Source: an uncultured Campylobacter sp.
GTDB lineage: Bacteria > Campylobacterota > Campylobacteria > Campylobacterales > Campylobacteraceae
Direction: 5' to 3'
Assembly (NCBI RefSeq): GCF_938040115.1
Contig: NZ_CALHXD010000052.1
Coordinates: 1 to 5,238 of the forward strand
DNA: 5,238 nt
Numbering within the stretch: position 1 is the stretch's first letter; each line of letters opens with the position of its first letter. The position numbers and the translations under genes were made by a program. Below the pieces are notes generated by a model. The model was not told the DNA's origin and made no database searches. It saw only the letters and a list, made by a program, of their open reading frames with translations. Positions 1 through 4,842 of this stretch are shown piece by piece.

Positions 1-1
1 A

Positions 2-124
2 GCTTATTTTATTGTTTGTAATTCTGTATATATACGGAAAATACTAAAATTTATAGCTAGTTTTATTTTGACTTCTGCCACAATTCTAAGTACAAATTTA
101 CTTTTTGGAATTAGCTTGTACTAG
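2..124 (+). other. Possible 3' end of an unidentified gene entering from the left edge
   Basis: One frame is open from the left edge for 40 codons and ends at TAG (122-124). The conceptual C-terminus is hydrophobic (the stretch FIASFILTSATILS lies at codons 17-30), as a terminal membrane helix would be. The codons are strongly AT-rich, unlike the genes downstream. No family is recognised. In DNA this AT-rich a 40-codon open frame can arise by chance, so this is a possibility and not a confident gene. No clear terminator follows it. Confidence 0.25.
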
Positions 125-366
125 ATGCTTAATATACTAAATTTATATAATATCTAAAAGCGGTTTTTTGATTATGCAACAGCCGTTTGTATAGTTGTCT
201 TGAGGTTTATTTTGTAGACTTGAGTCTTGCCGCTATTTTGTTTTTATGTCTATGGCCATCTTTTAAATTTGACTCACTTATACATAGAATCGCTTAAAGC
301 TCCAAATTTATCCAAGTCAAAAATAGCCGCCAAAACGTCAAACTCATAGCGTATTTAAAATTTTAT
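125..366. other. AT-rich intergenic region with no recognised gene
   Basis: No frame on either strand is open for long, and no tRNA, rRNA or known RNA motif is recognised. The stretch is visibly more AT-rich than the coding DNA from 403 onward. A weak hairpin can be drawn between AAGCGG (158-163) and CCGTTT (183-188) with a 19-nt loop. It lacks a proper U-tract, so it is not called a terminator. The last part (about 350-370) is T-rich and leads into the promoter of the nfu operon. Confidence 0.6.
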
Positions 367-367
367 C

Positions 368-376
368 TGCTATAAT
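368..376 (+). promoter_or_regulatory. Extended -10 promoter of the nfu-murE operon
   Basis: TGCTATAAT is a perfect TGn extended -10 followed by the consensus TATAAT (371-376). A T-rich stretch lies upstream (about 352-366) and there is no obvious -35, which is the usual look of a housekeeping (sigma-70) promoter in Campylobacter. Transcription would begin near 383, giving a leader of about 20 nt that contains the ribosome binding site AAAAGG (391-396) before the ATG at 403. Confidence 0.7.
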
Positions 377-402
377 ATCTCAAAAATTGAAAAAGGTTAA
401 AA

Positions 403-672
403 ATGATCCCATTTACCGATGAAGAGCTTCTAAAGCCCGTAAAAGCCAGCCTGCAAAAGGTTTTGCCTATGCTTGAAAACGACGGCGGAGGCATGGAGCT
501 GCTAGGCATCAAAAACGGCAAAATTTACGTTCGCCTTACCGGCCACTGCCATGGCTGTGCGGCTAGCTCGACTACGCTAAAATACGGTATCGAGCGCCAG
601 CTCCGTATGGATATCCACCCTGAGCTAGAGGTCGTAAACATCCCTATCAGCGAGGAAGTTAAATTTGATTGA
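403..672 (+). CDS. Nfu/NifU C-terminal-domain iron-sulfur cluster carrier protein
   Basis: This small cytoplasmic protein of 89 residues consists almost entirely of one NifU C-terminal (Nfu) domain. Such domains bind a [4Fe-4S] cluster between subunits of a dimer and pass it to client apoproteins. The diagnostic motif is GHCHGCAASSTTLKYGIE, with the ligand cysteines C49 and C52 in a CxxC arrangement. The preceding acidic turn NDGGG (26-30) corresponds to the family's usual DGGD segment, with Gly in place of the last Asp. There is no N-terminal IscU-like or A-type domain, so it is a stand-alone Nfu and not a full NifU. The start is supported by AAAAGG at 391-396, six bases ahead of the ATG. 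Its stop overlaps the TTG start of the next gene by 8 nt, which implies translational coupling. It resembles the NifU-like gene Cj1639 of C. jejuni in size and position (from memory). Confidence 0.9.
   Translation: MIPFTDEELLKPVKASLQKVLPMLENDGGGMELLGIKNGKIYVRLTGHCHGCAASSTTLKYGIERQLRMDIHPELEVVNIPISEEVKFD
653..658 (+). promoter_or_regulatory. Ribosome binding site supporting the TTG start at 665
   Basis: AGGAAG lies inside the end of the nfu gene, with a six-base spacer to the TTG at 665. No ATG or GTG in this frame nearby has a comparable site, so the rare TTG start is preferred. Confidence 0.6.
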
Positions 673-1210
673 TTACAAAAAGGCGGGCCTAAAAGCGTTT
701 AACAAGGGCGAATTTGACGCCGCAGCGAGCTATTTTTCACTTGCCTACGACAAAAAACCGGACAAAAAGCTACTTTTCCTCATTATGCTTTGCTCGCTTG
801 CTAAGACTCGCCGCGACGAGGCGATGACGCTTTTTGAGATATTTAAGCTAAAAGATAAGCTTGGTATGAGCCCGGACGAGCTGGAGGAAATTTTAGGCGC
901 GCTTGAGGCAAAATTTGGCGACTACGAGAGCCTTGAGGAGCAAAACGCCATCAGCTACGCCGATTTTATGGATGCGGTTAGGCGCGGCGGGTTCAAAAGC
1001 GTCTTTGAGGACATCATGTTTTCCACGCGCGTGATGATCGATAACCGCGACGATTTCCTCGAGTTTTTGCAAAATCTTATCAAAAACGACTTCATCGAAA
1101 TGGGACTAAACTACATCGAAACCGCGGCCGTGATGTTTGCCGGCGACGAACGGCTAAGCGCGCTGGCTCGCGAAATCAACGAAAGGGCGCAGAATGAAAA
1201 TTTACGTTAA
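665..1210 (+). CDS. TPR-like helical protein of unknown function (Cj1640-like)
   Basis: This is a 181-residue protein, probably cytoplasmic, with no signal peptide or membrane segment. Residues 4-34 look like one tetratricopeptide repeat (KKAGLKAFNKGEFDAAASYF, then LAYDKKPD). Residues 35-62 look like a second, weaker helical hairpin. The rest (about 70-175) appears wholly helical and charged, with no catalytic motif I can recognise. TTG is the chosen start because it has a well-spaced ribosome binding site (653-658), and it overlaps the nfu stop by 8 nt. Its own end overlaps murE by 17 nt, so the three genes are tightly coupled. The position between nfu and murE matches the unannotated gene Cj1640 in C. 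jejuni (from memory). A scaffold or adaptor role is plausible for TPR-like proteins, but nothing here identifies a partner. Confidence 0.85.
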   Translation: MIDYKKAGLKAFNKGEFDAAASYFSLAYDKKPDKKLLFLIMLCSLAKTRRDEAMTLFEIFKLKDKLGMSPDELEEILGALEAKFGDYESLEEQNAISYADFMDAVRRGGFKSVFEDIMFSTRVMIDNRDDFLEFLQNLIKNDFIEMGLNYIETAAVMFAGDERLSALAREINERAQNENLR

Positions 1211-2486
1211 AGAAGGCTTCGTCACTGATAACTCGAACGAATGTGAGGCGGGTTGCTATTTCGTTAAAACGGCGGCAAACGCTAAATTTGAAGCCGATGC
1301 CCTGGCAAAGGGCGCAAAAGTAATAAATTTGAGCGAATGCAAACGACTGCTAGGCATCGACGAGAACATCAAAATCATCGGCATCACGGGTACCAACGGC
1401 AAGACCACGACCGCAGCGGCCATCTGTGCTACGCTCTTAAATTTAGGCTACGGATGCGGCCTGTGCGGCACTCGCGGCGCTTTTATAAACGGCGAACGCA
1501 TCGATGATAAGGCGCTAACGACGAGCGAAATTTTACGCACGCTTAGCTACCTAAAGGCCGCTAGCGAGCGCGGTTGCGAGTATTTCGTGATGGAGGTTAG
1601 CTCGCACGCCATCGCACAAAAACGTATCGAGAGCCTATCGTTTGCGATGAAAATTTTTACGAATTTGACCCAAGACCACCTCGACTACCACGGCACGTTT
1701 GAAGAGTACGCGCGCGTAAAGAGCGAGTTTTTCGCAGACGATGCGCCAAAACTCATAAATATAGACGACCGCGGCGGGATCAAATTTAATCCCGCAAACG
1801 CCCTAACTTACGCGCTTCATGCGGACGCGGACTTTGCGCCTGGCGAGTATTCGCTAGAAGGTGGCATACGCGCGACGCTAAAGACTCCGCGCGGGCAAAT
1901 GGCGCTAAGCTCAAATTTGCACGGCGAATTTAACCTCTACAACCTCATAGCAGCCGTCTCTTGCGTCGCGACGCTGACGGATAGGCCACTAGATGAGATC
2001 GCGCGCGCCGCGGCAGAATTTGACGGCGTCGAGGGGCGCATGGAGGTCGTTAGTCGCGAGCCGCTCGTGATCGTAGACTTCGCGCATACGCCTGACGGTA
2101 TCGAAAAGGTGCTAAACGCGCTGCGTCATCGTAAAATCGTCGCGGTTTTTGGCGCCGGAGGTGACAGGGATCGCACCAAACGCCCTAAAATGGGCGCAAT
2201 AGCGCAAAAATACGCGCACAGGCTCGTCGTCACCAGCGATAATCCCCGAAGCGAAGAGCCGGAAAGCATCATCGCCGAGATCTGTGGCGGCCTAGAGATG
2301 AACGAGCGCGTAAAATGCATCGCAAACCGCAAAGATGCGATAAAATACGCGCTTGAAAGCCTCGCACGGGATGAAATTTTGGTGATTTTAGGTAAGGGCG
2401 ACGAAACCTATCAAGAGATCAAGGGCGTAAAATATCCGTTTAGCGATAAGCAAGTCGTACGCGAACTTTTGGACGGTCGCGCCTAA
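1194..2486 (+). CDS. murE: UDP-N-acetylmuramoyl-L-alanyl-D-glutamate--2,6-diaminopimelate ligase
   Basis: This cytoplasmic ATP-dependent ligase adds meso-diaminopimelate to UDP-MurNAc-L-Ala-D-Glu in peptidoglycan synthesis. The Mur-ligase motifs appear in order: P-loop GITGTNGKTTT (63-73), TTSE (109-112), EVSSHAI (134-140), NLTQDHLDYHG (157-167), YARVK with the probable carbamylated lysine K176, HGEFNLYN (243-250), GRME (281-284), DFAHTPDG (295-302), FGAGGDRDRTKRPKM (319-333), and DNPR (349-352). DNPR is the signature of DAP-adding rather than lysine-adding enzymes. The C-terminal GKGDETYQ (400-407) has Asp where E. coli has His in GKGHEDYQ. At 430 residues it is shorter than E. coli MurE (495). 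The shortfall is in the N-terminal UDP-binding domain, which is only about 58 residues before the P-loop region, as in other Campylobacter and Helicobacter MurE proteins. The ATG at 1194 is supported by GAAAGGG (1181-1187). It overlaps the preceding gene by 17 nt, and a terminator follows. Confidence 0.97.
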   Translation: MKIYVKEGFVTDNSNECEAGCYFVKTAANAKFEADALAKGAKVINLSECKRLLGIDENIKIIGITGTNGKTTTAAAICATLLNLGYGCGLCGTRGAFINGERIDDKALTTSEILRTLSYLKAASERGCEYFVMEVSSHAIAQKRIESLSFAMKIFTNLTQDHLDYHGTFEEYARVKSEFFADDAPKLINIDDRGGIKFNPANALTYALHADADFAPGEYSLEGGIRATLKTPRGQMALSSNLHGEFNLYNLIAAVSCVATLTDRPLDEIARAAAEFDGVEGRMEVVSREPLVIVDFAHTPDGIEKVLNALRHRKIVAVFGAGGDRDRTKRPKMGAIAQKYAHRLVVTSDNPRSEEPESIIAEICGGLEMNERVKCIANRKDAIKYALESLARDEILVILGKGDETYQEIKGVKYPFSDKQVVRELLDGRA

Positions 2487-2512
2487 ATTTACGGACAAAA
2501 CGGCGACGAAAT

Positions 2513-2541
2513 AAGGGTAAATTCGAGTAAAATTTACCTTT
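2513..2541 (+). terminator. Intrinsic terminator after murE
   Basis: GGTAAATT (2516-2523) pairs perfectly with AATTTACC (2531-2538) around a seven-base loop. The stem extends outward by a G-T wobble and two A-T pairs to 2513-2541. It runs into TTTGTTT, a short U-tract. It starts about 27 bases past the murE stop, which fits the end of the nfu-murE operon and a separate promoter for panD. Confidence 0.75.
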
Positions 2542-2726
2542 GTTTGCGTCTAAATTTCTATTTTTATCACCAAACGGCGTCAAATTTATCGCAGTTTTTA
2601 TCGCTCGCGCAAATGCCTCTAAAATCAAATTTAATCACAAATTTAACTCCGAATTTTATCGCGTCAAGCAAGCAAAAACGAATCGCCGCGGCTATATAAA
2701 GTTGCTTTTTGCGGCTAAATTTATAG

Positions 2727-2732
2727 TATAAT
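2727..2732 (+). promoter_or_regulatory. -10 element of the panD promoter
   Basis: A consensus TATAAT lies 26 bases before the panD start codon, in an AT-rich context (GCTAAATTTATAGTATAAT). Upstream, CTTTTTG (2705-2711) gives the T-rich block often seen upstream of Campylobacter sigma-70 -10 boxes. There is no convincing -35. Transcription would begin near 2739, leaving a leader of about 20 nt that carries the ribosome binding site AAAGGA (2747-2752). Confidence 0.65.
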
Positions 2733-2758
2733 TTTCCCAAAAACACAAAGGACTGCCG

Positions 2759-3106
2759 ATGAAAATCGAAATTTTATCAAGCAAAATCCACCGCGCACGC
2801 GTGACGGACGCTAACCTCAACTACGTAGGCTCGGTCACGATCGGACCTGAGCTTATCGAGGCTGCGGGGCTTTGCGAATACCAAAAAGTCGAGATCCTAA
2901 ACGTCAATAACGGCGAGCGTTTCGCTACATACGTGATCCGCGGCGAGAAAAAGGGCGAGATCTGCCTAAACGGCGCGGCCGCGCGCAAAGTCTGCGTCGG
3001 CGACGTCGTCATCATCGTTGCTTACGCGCTTCTTAGCGCCAAAAAAGCAAGAGATTTCGAACCAAAAATCGTGCAGGTAAACGAGAAAAACGAGATCGTA
3101 AAATAA
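2759..3106 (+). CDS. panD: Aspartate 1-decarboxylase (pyruvoyl-dependent)
   Basis: PanD decarboxylates L-aspartate to beta-alanine, the precursor that PanC joins to pantoate on the way to pantothenate and coenzyme A. The protein is 115 residues, close to the 126 of E. coli. The self-cleavage site is visible in NYVGSVTI: cleavage between G24 and S25 would make a short beta chain and an alpha chain whose N-terminal pyruvoyl group comes from S25. Other conserved positions are K9 and H11 in SSKIHRARVT, R54, T57 and Y58 in NGERFATYVI, and NGAAA (71-75). Start support comes from AAAGGA (2747-2752), six bases before the ATG. No panB or panC is adjacent. It follows a terminator and has its own promoter, so it is probably transcribed separately from murE. 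From memory, H. pylori has panD directly beside ybaB, so the present position is a variant of that arrangement. Confidence 0.96.
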   Translation: MKIEILSSKIHRARVTDANLNYVGSVTIGPELIEAAGLCEYQKVEILNVNNGERFATYVIRGEKKGEICLNGAAARKVCVGDVVIIVAYALLSAKKARDFEPKIVQVNEKNEIVK

Positions 3107-3256
3107 TATACGCCCAAATTTGCCGTCTCTGCGGCGGTAGGTTTAAATTTACGTTTTATGGCGACGAGCTAAATTTGCGATAAGGTCTAGGCTGGTGCGG
3201 CGCGACGGTCATTCGCAAGCGGACGAAAGGCGAACGTGCTAAATAGCAGTTTGTTT

Positions 3257-3284
3257 AAATTTACCGCCGTTTGGCGTTAAATTT
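3257..3284 (+). repeat. Inverted repeat / hairpin upstream of the EFR1-type gene
   Basis: AAATTTA (3257-3263) pairs with TAAATTT (3278-3284), and CGCC (3265-3268) pairs with GGCG (3273-3276). One C-T mismatch separates the two blocks, and the loop is GTTT. That makes 11 paired bases per arm. No U-tract follows on either strand, so it does not look like an ordinary terminator of panD. It ends 68 bases before the EFR1-type start codon. It could be an operator, an mRNA leader structure, or simply two copies of the common AAATTT word placed around a GC core. Confidence 0.55.
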
Positions 3285-3327
3285 GACGAAAATGGGCAAA
3301 ATTTGGCGAAAATGGACAAAATTTAGC
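3281..3327 (+). repeat. 20-bp tandem repeat, about 2.3 copies
   Basis: Two adjacent 20-bp units (3281-3300 and 3301-3320) differ at only two positions: gACG/gGCG near the start and GGGC/GGAC near the end. A third unit is started by ATTTAGCG (3321-3328). The array overlaps the right arm of the hairpin at 3257-3284 and ends about 25 bases before the start codon of the next gene. No promoter -10 box is evident inside it. Confidence 0.7.
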
Positions 3328-3352
3328 GCCTGAATTTAAAAGGATTCGCAAA

Positions 3353-4129
3353 ATGATAGCGATTTATTTTAGCTCCACGGGCAACACGAAGCATTGCGTG
3401 GAGAGATTTATAGAGCGTCTGGGCGGCGATATCCCCGTGGTTTCGATCGAGGACGAGGCTTGTGGCAAGCTGCTAAAGCGCTCGGACGACGTAATCCTCG
3501 CCTATCCAGTTTACTTTAGCGACCTGCCGCAGATCGTGCGCGAGTTTATTTGCGAAAACAGCGCGAATTTTTGCGGAAAAAACGTCTTTATCATCGCTAC
3601 GATGGAGATTTTTAGCGGCGATGGAGCGGGCTGCGCGGCTAGGGCACTAAGGCGAGCGGGCGCGAAAATAACGGGCGGCGCACACATCAGAATGCCCGCG
3701 TTTATCCTCGACGTGGCGATTTTTAGCTATTCGGTGCAGAAAAACGAGCGCCTGATCAAAGAGGCAAACGCGAAGCTGCAGCGCGTCGCGGAGGCATTTG
3801 CCGCGGGCAAGCCGCCACAAGAGGGGCTAGGCGTGCTATGCCGTATCGCGGGGCTTTTGGGGCAGAGGCTCTGGATGAAAATTTGGCACAAAACGCCCTT
3901 TGCAAGGCGCAAACCAAGCCTTGATACGGCGCGCTGCAATGGGTGCGGCGAGTGCGCGAGATCCTGTCCGATGCAAAATATAAAAATCGCGCACGGCAAG
4001 GCGAGATTTGGCGAGCATTGCACGATTTGTTACAGATGCGTAAACAAGTGCAGGCAAAAAGCGATAACAATCCTTGGCAAGTCGGTAAATCTAGAAAAAT
4101 CGGTCGCGGCGGAGCTCAAAGATATCTGA
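3353..4129 (+). CDS. EFR1-type flavodoxin-ferredoxin fusion protein
   Basis: This 258-residue protein joins an N-terminal flavodoxin fold to a C-terminal two-cluster ferredoxin. FSSTGNTKH (6-14) is the FMN phosphate-binding loop, and AYPVYFSDLPQ (50-60) is the second flavin-contact region. The ferredoxin part has C195, C198, C201 and C205 in CNGCGECARSCP, and C223, C226, C229 and C233 in CTICYRCVNKCRQKA, enough for two [4Fe-4S] clusters. The second motif has Arg where ferredoxins usually have Pro after the last cysteine. This is the layout of the EFR1 family, common in anaerobes, with unestablished physiological partners. It has no signal peptide and is presumably a cytoplasmic electron carrier or reductase. 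The start has a good ribosome binding site (AAAAGGA, 3338-3344), eight bases ahead of the ATG. It lies alone between two long spacers. I do not recall it in this place in C. jejuni or H. pylori, so it may be an acquired or lineage-specific gene. Confidence 0.88.
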   Translation: MIAIYFSSTGNTKHCVERFIERLGGDIPVVSIEDEACGKLLKRSDDVILAYPVYFSDLPQIVREFICENSANFCGKNVFIIATMEIFSGDGAGCAARALRRAGAKITGGAHIRMPAFILDVAIFSYSVQKNERLIKEANAKLQRVAEAFAAGKPPQEGLGVLCRIAGLLGQRLWMKIWHKTPFARRKPSLDTARCNGCGECARSCPMQNIKIAHGKARFGEHCTICYRCVNKCRQKAITILGKSVNLEKSVAAELKDI

Positions 4130-4144
4130 GGCGCGTTTGTTTGG

Positions 4145-4180
4145 GCGATTTTGATCTGCCGACATATTTTATCGCTTTTT
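4145..4180 (+). terminator. Weak candidate terminator after the EFR1-type gene
   Basis: GCGAT (4145-4149) can pair with ATCGC (4171-4175) and is followed directly by five T (4176-4180). G-T wobbles would lengthen the stem by two pairs. The stem is short and the loop is 21 nt, so stability is doubtful. The position, 15 bases past the stop codon, is right for a terminator. Confidence 0.35.
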
Positions 4181-4490
4181 AATTCGTCAAAAGATTTCAA
4201 ATTTAGTTGGCGCTACCTTAAATGCTCTTTCAGTTCGGCTTTACTTCGCTTGTTAGCTCGGGTAAATTTCTCAAATTTACAGAAAATCCACGCTAAAAAC
4301 CACGCAAACACGCATGCGCTAAACCAAAATAGATCAAAACGCGTGCAGGTTATTAAAATAAAATTTTACCCTCAAATTTGACGGCTTTTCGGGCTTAAAT
4401 TTACCCGTCCGCGCTCGTATCCACGGCGAGTTTTAAAGGCGGGAACGAAACTTGCATTGCAGAGCTTAAAAAAGTAAATTTAGCTTAAAT
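4181..4490. other. Noncoding spacer rich in AAATTT words and inverted repeats
   Basis: This stretch of more than 300 bp has no gene I can support. It has one open frame of 76 codons (4151-4381), but that frame has no ribosome binding site and no recognisable family. The spacer holds six AAATTT words by hand count, a perfect inverted repeat at 4262-4280, the 10-bp palindrome TCAAATTTGA at 4372-4381, and a possible pairing of GACGG (4380-4384) with CCGTC (4405-4409). No tRNA, known small RNA or riboswitch is recognised. Confidence 0.6.
4262..4280. repeat. Perfect 8-bp inverted repeat with a 3-nt centre
   Basis: GTAAATTT (4262-4269) and AAATTTAC (4273-4280) are exact reverse complements around CTC. 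No run of T follows on either strand, so terminator function is unlikely. It resembles the stem of the murE terminator (GGTAAATT/AATTTACC), and a protein-binding site is possible. Chance pairing of two copies of a very frequent word is also a sufficient explanation. Confidence 0.6.
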
Positions 4491-4494
4491 TGGC

Positions 4495-4500
4495 TAAAAT
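4495..4500 (+). promoter_or_regulatory. Candidate -10 of the ybaB promoter
   Basis: TAAAAT, in the context TTGGCTAAAATAACG, sits 24 bases before the preferred start codon at 4525. This would place transcription start near 4507 and leave a short leader with the ribosome binding site. The region upstream (4468-4490) is AT-rich, with no clear -35. It is one of several AT-rich candidates here and less convincing than the boxes ahead of nfu and panD. Confidence 0.45.
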
Positions 4501-4513
4501 AACGCGAAATTTG

Positions 4514-4519
4514 AAAGGA
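4514..4519 (+). promoter_or_regulatory. Ribosome binding site that decides the ybaB start
   Basis: AAAGGA overlaps the first possible ATG (4519-4521), so that codon cannot be its proper target. The second ATG (4525) is five bases downstream, a normal spacing. The start is therefore placed at 4525. Confidence 0.75.
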
Positions 4520-4524
4520 TGTTT

Positions 4525-4842
4525 ATGTTTGAGGGGATCGATTTTTCAAAAATGGGACAGATGCTCGAGGAGGCGCAAAAAAAAGCGCAGGAGATCGAGC
4601 AAGAGAGCCAAAAACGCGAATTTAGCGTAAAAAGCGGCGGCGGGCTCATTAGCGTCAGAGCAAACGGCAAGGGCGAGGTGCTCGATATCAGCATCGACGA
4701 CAGCTTGCTAGAGGACAAGGAGAGCTTGCAGATCTTGCTCATCAGCGCCGTAAACGACGTGCTAAAGATGATCGAGGACGACCGCAAAAACGCCGCGTCA
4801 AGGATGCTGGGCGGGTTTGCCGGCATGGGACTAGGGCAATGA
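4525..4842 (+). CDS. YbaB/EbfC family nucleoid-associated protein
   Basis: This small dimeric DNA-binding protein has 105 residues from the preferred start. YbaB/EbfC proteins coat DNA and influence nucleoid structure and gene expression. Many are encoded next to dnaX and recR, but that context is absent here. Visible features are a charged N-terminal helix (about 8-32, MGQMLEEAQKKAQEIEQESQ), a strand region with the family-typical glycine-rich turn KSGGGLISVRANGKGEVLDI (36-55), and a C-terminal helix ISAVNDVLKMIEDDRKNAAS (73-92). The tail is rich in Gly and Met. An earlier ATG at 4519 would add Met-Phe, but it overlaps the ribosome binding site, so 4525 is used. The stop codon overlaps the ATG of the next gene as ATGA (4839-4842), which implies coupled translation. 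It matches Cj1642 of C. jejuni and HP0035 of H. pylori in family and neighbourhood (from memory). Confidence 0.93.
   Translation: MFEGIDFSKMGQMLEEAQKKAQEIEQESQKREFSVKSGGGLISVRANGKGEVLDISIDDSLLEDKESLQILLISAVNDVLKMIEDDRKNAASRMLGGFAGMGLGQ

Noticed and set aside
2540..2731. A 63-codon open frame on the + strand between murE and panD
   Set aside because: It starts at a TTG inside the murE terminator, has no ribosome binding site, and its Lys-Phe-rich product simply mirrors repeated AAATTT words. It runs across the panD promoter.
3122..3135. GCCG/CGGC hairpin just after panD as a terminator
   Set aside because: The stem has only four base pairs and no T-run follows, so it is too weak to call.
3237..3245. 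TGCTAAATA as an extended -10 for the EFR1-type gene
   Set aside because: It deviates from TATAAT, lies more than 100 bp from the start codon, and is no better than other AT-rich words in the spacer.
3281..3327. CRISPR array
   Set aside because: The 20-bp units are directly adjacent with no spacers, and only about 2.3 copies exist.
3727..4070. Overlapping minus-strand open frames opposite the EFR1-type gene
   Set aside because: They are antisense shadows of a GC-rich, cysteine-rich gene with clear domain motifs on the + strand. They have no plausible product or start signals.
4151..4381. A 76-codon open frame on the + strand after the EFR1-type gene
   Set aside because: It has a TTG start without a ribosome binding site, no recognisable family, and low-complexity composition. 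It lies over a candidate terminator and an inverted repeat.
4494..4826. A 110-codon minus-strand frame opposite ybaB
   Set aside because: It is a serine- and phenylalanine-rich mirror of the ybaB coding sequence, with no family resemblance.
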